Shown here piece by piece: positions 7,801 through 14,401 of a stretch of 14,674 nt of DNA. Below the pieces are notes generated by a model. The model did not search any database and was not told the origin of the DNA. It saw nothing but the letters and a program-made list of their open reading frames with translations. Origin of the DNA: Desulfobacteraceae bacterium (GTDB taxonomy: Bacteria; Desulfobacterota; DSM-4660; Desulfatiglandales; Desulfatiglandaceae); the NCBI GenBank assembly GCA_020349865.1, contig CP070700.1, positions 1,679,134 to 1,693,807 of the forward strand. Direction: 5' to 3'. Made by a program: the position numbers and the translations under genes. Positions within the stretch are counted from its first letter, which is position 1. Every line of letters begins with the position of its first letter.

Positions 7801-8008
7801 GGTACTGGACGAAGAGGTTTTAGAACGGCCTCAGGAACGGATGCCTCTATTGGCTCTAGAAGATCGACTCAACGGATTTCAAGAGGTGGAGATGGGCTAC
7901 TCCGTTAAGCAGGCTCAGAGCGAGGCCTGTCGTTGTCTGCGCTGTGATGTCCAGATTGAGGAAGACATCGAAGAACTGACCGAACCAGAAATGGTTAGCG
8001 TGCCTTAA
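4862..8008 (+). CDS. NuoF-GltD fusion flavoprotein (NADH and NAD(P)H binding)
   Basis: A 1048-residue fusion. Residues ~20-110 are a thioredoxin-like domain with C32, C63 and C67; only three of the four expected [2Fe-2S] cysteines are seen. Residues ~135-540 are a complete NuoF unit: GLRGRGGAGF (182-191) and NADEGDPGAFMDR (213-225) for FMN/NADH, an SLBB segment (~375-430), and C474, C477, C480 and C520 for the [4Fe-4S] N3-type cluster. From C550 the chain becomes a GltD/NfnB-type oxidoreductase: eight cysteines for two [4Fe-4S] clusters (C550, 555, 563, 567; C602, 606, 610, 614), an FAD Rossmann fold at IIGAGPAGL (654-662), a nucleotide fold at VVGGGNSA (784-791) with YRR (810-812), and the FAD-closing GGDVVTGPGTVVWAI (931-945). 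The start ATG follows AAGGAGGT (4850-4857). It carries two nucleotide sites and two flavin sites in one chain, so bifurcation or transhydrogenation is plausible but inferred. Confidence 0.92.
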   Translation: MDYHSMRAKAERQWELLENLPQPLIHVGMGTCGRAAGAEKVLATVQQTLNNLQLLGRTLKVGCIGLCYLEPLMAVRKPGMPFIYYGNLTPERAENILSSYLVDNDFQPQWALCTLGEDSIDSIPRFSELPMIRPQVRIALRNCGLIDPENIDHYIARGGYSGLQKALNMKPDEVIQEIKDSGLRGRGGAGFLTAVKWDFARKISSQTKFLICNADEGDPGAFMDRSLLEGDPHSVVEGMLIGAYSIGAKQGYIYVRAEYPLAIKRLKTALDQMEKYGLLGKNILGSSFQFQIKIKQGAGAFVCGEETALMASIEGSRGMPRSRPPFPAQSGLWGMPTNINNVETLSNISAILERDAKWFSSYGTEKSRGTKTFSLAGNINRTGLIEVPMGIKLGEIIYSIGGGIPNGKKLKAVQTGGPSGGCIPTSLLNLSVDYESLAEAGSIMGSGGMVVMDEDSCMVDMARYFLNFTHSESCGKCMPCRLGTKQMLDVLDDICAGRGEPEDIKLLEDLSEAVQKGSLCGLGQTAPNPVRTTMRYFRSEYNAHIREKRCPAVVCGELFKAPCQHACPIGMDIPAYISLVRENRLDDAYTVLLRTNPFPAVCGRVCDHPCQLKCRRGALDEPVGIKSLKRYITDHASPPIVNRLSPVRPEKIAIIGAGPAGLTAARELQMIGYGVTVFEALPEPGGMLRYGIPEYRLPKDVIKKEIDAILNLGIKLRTSIRVGQDIPWYLILEKFDAIFLAVGAQRSALMGIKGESLEGVQGAVEFLREVNLSHSCNVGEYIVVVGGGNSAIDAARTTLRLGAKEVHILYRRLREDMPAQREEIRAAEEEGIKIHLLAVPIEIVGVNGKVEQVICQRMVLRDFDSSGRRRPKPIPNSFFSLKVNQVLMAIGQSAEIPFKGQDENIQINDKDFVVIQEGTLSRSCHPKVFAGGDVVTGPGTVVWAIAAGHRAAAEIDASIRRKTQTPPYVPTIEEEIAVPMVLDEEVLERPQERMPLLALEDRLNGFQEVEMGYSVKQAQSEACRCLRCDVQIEEDIEELTEPEMVSVP

Positions 8009-8058
8009 GTTTTTTGAATTAGGAACCTCAAGCCTGTCAAATCGAGGAGGAAATAACC

Positions 8059-10983
8059 GTGCCAACTGTTAAACTTACTATTGACGGACAGGAAATAATG
8101 GCCTCCAAGGGGTTAACGGTTTTGGAAGCGATTCAAAAGGCAAACATTTACGTACCCACCTTGTGCCATGATCCGGATCTGAAGCCCTATGGAGCGTGCC
8201 GCCTATGTATTGTTCAGATCGAGGGCATGCGTGGATTGCCTACATCATGCACCACTCCGGCATCGGACGGCATGGTCATCCATACGGAAACCGAGGAAAT
8301 TAATAAAGTCCGGCAAAGCATCGTTGAAATGGCCATTGCCAACCATCCTTACGATTGCCTTGTTTGCAATAAAAGTCAGGTGTGTGAGCTACTTAAGGTA
8401 GCTAGATATGTGGGCGTGGATGAAAAATCCGTTGTCAGATTGCGCCGAAGACAACTCGTCAAATCCGTGGATACGTCCAATCCAGCCTTTGATTTTGACC
8501 CCAACAAGTGTATCCTTTGCGGTAAATGTGTCAGGACCTGCCGCGAACTCCAAGGGCTGGGGGCCATTGACTTATCCTTCCGTGGTTATAATACGCAGAT
8601 CAGTACCTTTGGTGCCAAGCCACTGGCTCAATCTACTTGCCAGAGTTGCGGGGAATGTGTGGAGCGCTGCCCCACCGGTGCCTTGGCACCCAAACATATA
8701 GTTATTCCTCAAAAAGAAGTGAAAACAATTTGTCCTTACTGTGGCGTAGGCTGTTCAGTCCAGCTGGGTGTTCGCGGCCAGAAAATCGTATGCGTCAGGG
8801 GAGGCAAAGAAAGTATTATCAACCAAGGAGCACTTTGTGTCAAAGGACGGTATGGTGTCGATTTTGTTAATCACCCTGAACGGTTGACTCGGCCTTTGAT
8901 TCGCAGAGAAGGGGCGCCCAAAAATGGCAACCCGAGAGAAATATCTGAAACATTCAGGGAAGCAGACTGGGAAGAGGCACTCGAACGGGTTGCTGAAGGG
9001 CTTACTCGCACTTGTGACCGCTACGGCGCCGATGCAATTGGAGTCCTCAGCTCGGCTAAGTGTACCAATGAAGACAATTATGTCATCCAGAAATTTACAA
9101 GGGCGGTAATCGGGACCAATAATGTGGATCACTGTGCCAGACTTTGTCATGCTTCAACGGTGGCGGCAGCATTGGCTGCCTTTGGTGACGGTGCCATGAG
9201 CAATTCCATATCTGATATTGACCATGCCGACGCCCTGTTGGTTATCGGCTCCAACACAACGGAGTGTCATCCTATAATAGGAAGGAAAATAAAGCGCAGC
9301 GTAAAATTCAACGGTGCCCGGCTAATCGTAGCAGATCCTCGCGCCATCGAGTTGAGCAACATAGCTGACGTTCATCTCAATCACCAGCCCGGCACAGATG
9401 TTGCGCTTCTTAATGGTATGATGCTTCAAATCGTGAAGGAGGGTCTATATGACAAGGCCTTTGTAAATGCTCGTTGCGAGGATTTCGATCCTTTTCTGAA
9501 ATCTTTGAATCAATATGATTTAAAAACGGTAGAAGGAATAACAGGGGTTTCCAGTGATAAGATTCGTCAAAGTGCCCGACTCTTCGGCAAAGGGAAAAAC
9601 GCAATTATAATGTACGGCATGGGGATTACCCAGCACACTACCGGGACGGATAACGTCAAAGCCATCGCCAACCTTTTGATGCTGACTGGAAACCTGGGCC
9701 GTCAAGGGACAGGATTTTCGCCGCTTCGCGGGCAAAACAATGTGCAAGGGGCTTGCGACTTAGGCGCCCTGCCCAATGTCTATCCGGGCTATCAAAAAGT
9801 GAATGACCATACGGTAAGGCGCAAGTTTCAGAAGGCGTGGGGACGAAAACTAGACGATAAGCCGGGTCTAACCCTCACGGACATGTTCCAAGTGGCTCAT
9901 GAAGGGCGGCTCAAAGCCATGTATATTGTAGGCGAAAACCCCATGATGAGCGAGCCGGATCTGATGCATGCCAGAAGTGCGATGATCAGGCTTGAATTTC
10001 TGGCAGTCCAAGATCTCTTCCTGACCGAGACAGCCCAATTGGCAGATGTGGTCTTACCTGCAGCCAGCTTCGCCGAGAAAGATGGAACCTTCACAAATAC
10101 AGAACGGCGAATACAAAGGGTCCGAAAGGCCATTAAGCCAATGGCGGAAGCCAAGGGGGATTGGGAAATCGTCGCGAATATCGCGACCAAGATGAGCTAT
10201 CCCCTAAACTATTCTTCAAGCAGCGATATCATGGACGAAATTGCTAAGCTCACACCTATTTACGGCGGTATCTCTTATAATCGCCTGAATAATAACCATG
10301 GGCTCCAGTGGCCATGCTGGAGCAAGAAACATCCGGGTACTCCTATCCTGCATAAGGATAAATTTACACGGGGGCGAGGTAAATTTCACGCCATAGACTA
10401 TACCCCACCGGCAGAGACACCTTCCTTTGAGTATCCACTCATGTTGACCACCGGCAGAGTACTTGAACACTGGCACACGGGAAGTATGAGCCATAGATCA
10501 CATGTTCTTGAGGCACTGGCTCCCGAAAGTTGCGTCGAGATAAACCCAGCAGACGCAGCTCAGCTCGGAATATTTGAGGGTGATTTAATTACCCTTAGTT
10601 CTCGAAGGGGCATGGTCCAAACCAAAGTGAAGAAAACCCCGCGGGTCTCGCCTGGCCTGGCATTCATGGCTTTTCACTGGGGTGATGCTCCGGCCAATGT
10701 TTTGACAAATCCAGTGGTAGATCCTGTCGCCAAGATTCCCGAGTTCAAAGTCTCTTCTGTAAAAGCTATTCTTTCAGTGCTGGAAAAGGCAACCAAAGAC
10801 AACGCCTTTCTTGCAGCTTTGGCTGAAAATCCCATGAAAGCCCTTAAATCTTACAACTTAACGGTAGAGCAACAAGCTGCTTTGGCTGCCGGGGATATTG
10901 TTTCGATCGAAAACTGGGTGGGACCGCTGGAGGAAAGGCTTAAGGTCTGGTTAAAAGCCCGGCTGGCACAAGAAAAGTGGTAA
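8059..10983 (+). CDS. fdhA: Cysteine-type formate dehydrogenase catalytic subunit with extra C-terminal module
   Basis: A 974-residue molybdo/tungsto-pterin enzyme that would oxidise formate or reduce CO2 in the cytoplasm. Order: NuoG-like [2Fe-2S] domain (C36, 47, 50, 64); His-Cys [4Fe-4S] (H96, C100, 103, 109); two ferredoxin-type clusters (C151, 154, 157, 161 and C194, 197, 200, 204); catalytic domain from ~220 with its [4Fe-4S] (C225, 228, 232, 260). In the active-site motif NNVDHCARLCH the metal ligand is C363 (TGT 9145-9147), where many relatives have selenocysteine; the following H364 is kept. The pterin-binding C-terminal domain runs to ~905, and then a 67-residue module (908-974) shared with the operon's response regulator is added. 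There is no Tat signal. It starts at GTG 8059 after a strong GAGGAGG (8044-8050). It lies 50 bp after the fusion flavoprotein gene and is probably the last gene of the operon. Confidence 0.94.
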   Translation: MPTVKLTIDGQEIMASKGLTVLEAIQKANIYVPTLCHDPDLKPYGACRLCIVQIEGMRGLPTSCTTPASDGMVIHTETEEINKVRQSIVEMAIANHPYDCLVCNKSQVCELLKVARYVGVDEKSVVRLRRRQLVKSVDTSNPAFDFDPNKCILCGKCVRTCRELQGLGAIDLSFRGYNTQISTFGAKPLAQSTCQSCGECVERCPTGALAPKHIVIPQKEVKTICPYCGVGCSVQLGVRGQKIVCVRGGKESIINQGALCVKGRYGVDFVNHPERLTRPLIRREGAPKNGNPREISETFREADWEEALERVAEGLTRTCDRYGADAIGVLSSAKCTNEDNYVIQKFTRAVIGTNNVDHCARLCHASTVAAALAAFGDGAMSNSISDIDHADALLVIGSNTTECHPIIGRKIKRSVKFNGARLIVADPRAIELSNIADVHLNHQPGTDVALLNGMMLQIVKEGLYDKAFVNARCEDFDPFLKSLNQYDLKTVEGITGVSSDKIRQSARLFGKGKNAIIMYGMGITQHTTGTDNVKAIANLLMLTGNLGRQGTGFSPLRGQNNVQGACDLGALPNVYPGYQKVNDHTVRRKFQKAWGRKLDDKPGLTLTDMFQVAHEGRLKAMYIVGENPMMSEPDLMHARSAMIRLEFLAVQDLFLTETAQLADVVLPAASFAEKDGTFTNTERRIQRVRKAIKPMAEAKGDWEIVANIATKMSYPLNYSSSSDIMDEIAKLTPIYGGISYNRLNNNHGLQWPCWSKKHPGTPILHKDKFTRGRGKFHAIDYTPPAETPSFEYPLMLTTGRVLEHWHTGSMSHRSHVLEALAPESCVEINPADAAQLGIFEGDLITLSSRRGMVQTKVKKTPRVSPGLAFMAFHWGDAPANVLTNPVVDPVAKIPEFKVSSVKAILSVLEKATKDNAFLAALAENPMKALKSYNLTVEQQAALAAGDIVSIENWVGPLEERLKVWLKARLAQEKW
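10780..10980 (+). other. Shared C-terminal module, copy 2 (FdhA)
   Basis: This encodes residues 908-974 of FdhA. It lies past the point where the paralogous FdhA on the minus strand ends ([13 protein letters not shown] aligns with EFKVSSVKAI just before it), so it is an addition to the usual enzyme. It aligns without gaps to the tail of the response regulator at 4038-4238, and both end in E-(R/K)-W. Confidence 0.8.
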
Positions 10984-11027
10984 AATCTGATCCTCAATTC
11001 GATCTGAGCGAAAACGCCACCACCAGT

Positions 11028-12962
11028 TTAAGCTGCGTTAGACAGTTTTACGGCACATACCTTGTATTCGGGGATATTGGAAACCGGATCAAGGGCTGCG
11101 TTGGTCAACTTGTTGGCAGCTGCCTGGGCAAAATGAAAAGGAATAAAAACCGTTCCGCTCACCGCCAGGGGTGATACTTTTATTTTGGCCTCAATGTTTC
11201 CTCTGCGAGATGCAACATTGACTAAAGATCCGTTTTCTAGATTATATTTTTGGGCATCCTGGGTTGAAATTTCAACGAAACACTCGGGCACACGTTCATT
11301 TAAACCCTCTGTTTTCATGCTCATCGTTCCGGTGTGATATTGGTAAAGAACCCGGCCGGTGGTTAGATACAGTGGATATTCATCATCTACATTTTCCATC
11401 GGCGGCAGGTAGTCAATCGCGTGAAACAGTCCCTTGCCTCTAGTGAATAAATCCCCATGAAGAATCGGTGTGCCGGGATGCTCTTCATTGGGACAAGGCC
11501 AGTGAAGCCCTTCGTGTTCGATCCGGTCATAGTTGATGCCGGCGTAAGAAGGTGTCAGCTTAGCAATTTCTTCCATAATAGCCCGACTGTTTCCGTAGGA
11601 CATAGGGTATCCCATCCGGGTTGCGAGATCGCAAAGGATTTCCCAATCTTCTTTCGCCTGACCCGGCGGATTCACCGCTTTTCGGACCCGCTGTACCCGT
11701 CGCTCCGTGTTTGTAAACGTACCTTCTTTCTCGGCGAAGCTGGCTGCAGGTAACACCACATCTGCCAATTGGGCTGTCTCCGTTAGGAATATATCCTGGA
11801 CTACCAGAAAATCAAGGGCTTCCAGACCCTTTTCAGCGTGATTCAGATCCGGATCCGATACGAGTGGATTTTCACCAATAATATAAAGAGCTTTGAGTTC
11901 ACGCTCATGGGCTTTAGGCATCATTTGCGTAGCCGTTAATCCCGGCTTAGCGGGAAGATCTGAAACGCCCCAAGCCGCTTCCATCTTTTTTCTAAGGGCT
12001 TCATCGGTGACGGCCTGATATCCGGAAAACACATTGGGCAGTCCACCCATATCACAGGCACCCTGGACATTATTTTGGCCGCGCAGCGGATTCACACCGC
12101 CACCTCGGATACCCATGTGACCACAGAGCATCGCCAGGTTTGCCAAGGATTTGACATTGTCGGTTCCAGTTGTATGCTGAGTTATTCCCATGCAATATAG
12201 AATACTGGCTGCCTTGGCGCCAGCATACAGCCTGGCAGCATCTATCAAGTCCTGGGCAGGTATCCCGCTTATGGCTTCCACATACTCAGGGGTGTATTTT
12301 TCAAGCGCATTTTTCAGTTCGTCAAAGCCGTCGGTACGACTCTCAACGAATTGTTTATCATAAAGATCTTCTTTAATAATAACGTGCATCATGCCGTTGA
12401 TCCAGGCGACGTCGGTTCCAAGATTCTGTCTTAACCAAATATCAGCGAATTCGACGAGCTTGATGCGCCTTGGATCAACAAGAATCAACTTGGACCCTTT
12501 CAACGAGACGGCCCGTTTGACATGTCGCGCCAAAACCGGATGGTTTTCGGTGGTGTTGGAACCGGTCACCAAGAGTACGTCCGCATCCTCAATATCCCCG
12601 ATGGTGTTTGTCATTGCACCGCTACCGAATGCTGCGGCCAGACCGGCCACGGTAGAAGAATGTCAGAGTCGGGCGCAATGATCGATATTGTTTGTTTTCA
12701 GCACGGCACGCGCAAATTTGTTGGCGATGTAGTTTTCTTCATTAGTGATTCTGGCTGATGTCAGAACACCGATACTGTCGGACCCGTGTTCGGCCCTGAT
12801 CTGATTTAACTTACTGGCAACTAGTTCAAGCGCTTCTTCCCAGGTTGCTTCACGAAAATCTCCGTTTTCTTTGATCAGGGGATTTTTAAGGCGTTCAGGA
12901 GAGTCAATAAAGTTAAATCCGAACCGTCCTTTGACACAAAGGCTCCCGTAATTGGGTGTTGT
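11028..12962 (-). CDS. Catalytic part of the interrupted FdhA, containing selenocysteine
   Basis: The frame after the TAA runs 644 codons to the TAA stop at 11028-11030 and encodes the pterin-binding catalytic and C-terminal domains: [15 protein letters not shown], the U378-H379 active site, [38 protein letters not shown] and [14 protein letters not shown]. No ATG, GTG or TTG occurs in frame in the first 86 codons after the stop; the first, a GTG (codon 365), is just before the selenocysteine. Independent translation of a complete catalytic domain is therefore unlikely. Software that treats TGA as a stop will start this protein at 12650 and lose the active site. Confidence 0.75.
12634..12650 (-). 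promoter_or_regulatory. Bacterial SECIS-like hairpin
   Basis: On the minus strand GTGGCC-GGTCT-GGCCGC makes a 6-bp stem (one G-U pair) with apical loop GGUCU, starting 12 nt after the UGA; the loop begins 18 nt after it. The GGUCU loop and the 18-nt spacing match the E. coli fdhF SECIS as I recall it. The cysteine paralogue has no GGTCT at the equivalent place. Confidence 0.85.
12663..12665 (-). other. In-frame UGA selenocysteine codon (Sec378)
   Basis: TGA falls in NNIDHCARL-(TGA)-H, aligned with the TGT of the paralogue's HCARLCH. The frame is open and homologous on both sides. This is the known metal-ligand position (Sec140 of E. coli FdhF). A SECIS-like hairpin follows at the right distance. 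Confidence 0.93.
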
Positions 12963-13796
12963 TTATTCCACGCCGGAAACCTTAACGACCTGGTTGTCTT
13001 TGACATGCAGGTAAAGCTGACAGCCGACACCACAATAGCTGCAAGTGGTGCGAACATTTTCGGTTTCCCAAGGCCGTATGGTATATCGAACATCCTTTTC
13101 AACAAGGGCTCCTACGGGGCAAGCCTGAACGCATTCACCACAAAAAACGCAGTCGGAGTCTTTTAACGGTCGATCCCCGGCTGCAATTATCTTTGTAATT
13201 GAACCCCGATATCCGAAATGAATGGCATTATTGACCTGAATTTCATTACATGCCTGTACACAACGGCCACATTGAATGCATCGTGAAAAATCCCGCACAA
13301 TGAAAGGATTAACCGTCTCCATCGGGTAACGGTTTTCGGTTCTAGCGAATTTTTCACCGGAAACCTGGTACCGGTAAGCGAGATCCTGAAGCCGGCAGTC
13401 GCCCCACACAGGGCATAATTCGCTGCTGCCGTCATCTTGCTGGATGTCTAGTTGGAATTGAGTCCAGTCCTGGTCGTCAGAGCCACGAACGGCACAATTA
13501 TGATTGCCTGAAGACAGCAAAAGTTGAATGATCATTTGACGGGCTTTAACCACGCTGGGTGATTCAGTCTGAACGACCATGTTATTGGCAGCTGGTGTCG
13601 TACAAGATGGCAGAAAGCTGCGGGCGCCCTTAACCTCTACTACACATACTCGGCAGGCCCCTGTGGGTCTAGCATCCTTTAGGTAGCAAAGGGTAGGTAT
13701 ATCAATACTATTGCGCTGAGCCACTTCTAAAATCGTTTCTCCTGGTTCAAAAGAAAATTCATTTCCGTTTATAACGATGATATTCTGTGTTGCCAT
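12963..13796 (-). CDS. N-terminal iron-sulfur part of the interrupted FdhA (ends at TAA)
   Basis: The 277 residues before the TAA: NuoG-like [2Fe-2S] domain (C37, 48, 51, 65); a variant His-Cys cluster region (H99, C101, then C128 and C134 after an acidic insertion); two ferredoxin-type [4Fe-4S] clusters (C173, 176, 179, 183 and C216, 219, 222, 226); and the first three cysteines (C252, 255, 259) of the catalytic-domain cluster. As an independent protein it would stop inside a cluster-binding motif, which argues that it is a fragment. ATG 13794-13796 has AAGGAG at 13810-13815, spaced a long 13 nt. Confidence 0.75.
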   Translation of the reverse strand: MATQNIIVINGNEFSFEPGETILEVAQRNSIDIPTLCYLKDARPTGACRVCVVEVKGARSFLPSCTTPAANNMVVQTESPSVVKARQMIIQLLLSSGNHNCAVRGSDDQDWTQFQLDIQQDDGSSELCPVWGDCRLQDLAYRYQVSGEKFARTENRYPMETVNPFIVRDFSRCIQCGRCVQACNEIQVNNAIHFGYRGSITKIIAAGDRPLKDSDCVFCGECVQACPVGALVEKDVRYTIRPWETENVRTTCSYCGVGCQLYLHVKDNQVVKVSGVE

Positions 13797-13854
13797 AATG
13801 CTTAAATTTCTCCTTTTTTACAATCACAAGAGGTATTAACCGCCGGAGTCACAG

Positions 13855-13876
13855 GGGTTTTAAAAGATTTTAACCC
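13855..13876. promoter_or_regulatory. Imperfect palindrome in the leader of the selenocysteine fdhA
   Basis: GGGTT and AACCC arms (plus-strand 13855-13859 and 13872-13876) flank an A/T-rich core, with 7 of 11 pairs matching. It abuts the putative -10 at 13876-13881, so it could be an operator. No protein can be named. Confidence 0.2.
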
Positions 13877-13902
13877 TTATAAAAAGATTGCGACTTTGTC
13901 AA
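13876..13902 (-). promoter_or_regulatory. Possible sigma-70 promoter of the selenocysteine fdhA
   Basis: On the minus strand TTGACA (13897-13902) is a perfect -35 and TATAAG (13876-13881) a fair -10, but the spacer of 15 bp is short. It lies 80 bp upstream of the ATG at 13796, immediately after the end of the VanZ-like gene. If correct, this fdhA is transcribed separately and without sigma-54, unlike the other one. Confidence 0.35.
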
Positions 13903-14304
13903 TCAATGAATTTTAAGTTCATCTATGGCATGTTTGCCAAATAGGAACTGATATAATAAAACACCTGTAATACTGCCAAGTATATTGGCGAGGGCATCCA
14001 TCACGTCAGCCTGACGGAAGGGAACAAAATACTGATGCAGTTCATCACTTATCCCATAAATGGAAGAAGACAATATACTGATTAATATCAAAATCTTGTG
14101 CTTATTTACCATGTGTAGTGTCCGGTAAGCCCTGAAAAACAATACGCCAAGTGCAGCATATGCCAGTAAATGCAAAAACTTATCCAAAAACAGTACGTTA
14201 GAACTGTGCTCCAAGGAGGGATAGGCAGACTGGATATAAATCAAAAGGCAGTAAATGAAAAGCGGAAGCCAATAAAATAGAAGGTTTTTATATGCTGTCG
14301 CCAC
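13903..14304 (-). CDS. VanZ-like small integral membrane protein
   Basis: A 133-residue protein with four hydrophobic segments (LLFYWLPLFIYCLLIYI; LLAYAALGVLFF; ILILISILSSSIYGI; ILGSITGVLLYQFLF) and the polar motifs DKFLHLLAY, SDELHQYFVP and RQADVMDALANILG, typical of VanZ-family membrane proteins. The family's biochemical role is poorly defined; the best-known member contributes to teicoplanin resistance. I start at GTG 14302-14304, just before the first membrane segment. An in-frame GTG at 14386-14388 would add 28 residues, but those are encoded by the G/A-rich inverted repeat and look non-protein-like. It lies downstream of thrS on the same strand and has no evident link to formate metabolism. 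Confidence 0.78.
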   Translation of the reverse strand: MATAYKNLLFYWLPLFIYCLLIYIQSAYPSLEHSSNVLFLDKFLHLLAYAALGVLFFRAYRTLHMVNKHKILILISILSSSIYGISDELHQYFVPFRQADVMDALANILGSITGVLLYQFLFGKHAIDELKIH

Positions 14305-14329
14305 AATTTGTTCCCATTGATATAGAGCC

Positions 14330-14400
14330 GGGGAATGGGAGAATCGGAGAAACGGAGATGAATTTGTGTCTCCCCTTCCCCGTTTCACCGTTTCTGCCCC
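14330..14400. repeat. G/A-rich imperfect inverted repeat between thrS and the VanZ-like gene
   Basis: The left arm (14330-14358) starts GGGG and repeats CGGAGA-type units (CGGAGAAACGGAGA). The right arm (14369-14400) contains TCTCCCC, CCGTTTC-like units and ends CCCC. About 10 nt separate them. The arms pair imperfectly and there is no T-run, so it looks more like an intergenic repeat element than an intrinsic terminator. It starts directly after the thrS stop codon on the minus strand. Confidence 0.5.
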
Positions 14401-14401
14401 A

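Larger units (their letters stand above)
11028..13796 (-). pseudogene. fdhA: Selenocysteine formate dehydrogenase alpha subunit, interrupted by one TAA
   Basis: One continuous frame of 922 codons plus stop encodes a second formate dehydrogenase catalytic subunit. Codon 378 is TGA (12663-12665) in HCAR-L-U-H, exactly where the paralogue on the plus strand has catalytic C363. A SECIS-like hairpin follows, so this is read as selenocysteine. Codon 278 is TAA (12963-12965), between the third and fourth cysteines (C252, C255, C259; C287) of the catalytic-domain [4Fe-4S] cluster. Homology is uninterrupted across it (KVSGVE, then [15 protein letters not shown]), with no frameshift. A real nonsense mutation would abolish the enzyme; a sequencing or assembly error would leave an intact gene. 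The protein lacks the extra C-terminal module and has no adjacent NuoE/NuoF partner in the window. It is convergent with the other fdhA, 44 bp apart, with no clear hairpin terminator between them. Confidence 0.8.

Noticed and set aside
10984..11027. Shared terminator between the two convergent fdhA genes
   Set aside because: Only a 4-bp GATC repeat is present; no stable hairpin or T-run was seen in the 44-bp gap.
12963..12965. TAA read as a recoded sense codon like the nearby TGA
   Set aside because: Selenocysteine uses UGA and pyrrolysine UAG; there is no known recoding of UAA in such bacteria and the position is not catalytic.
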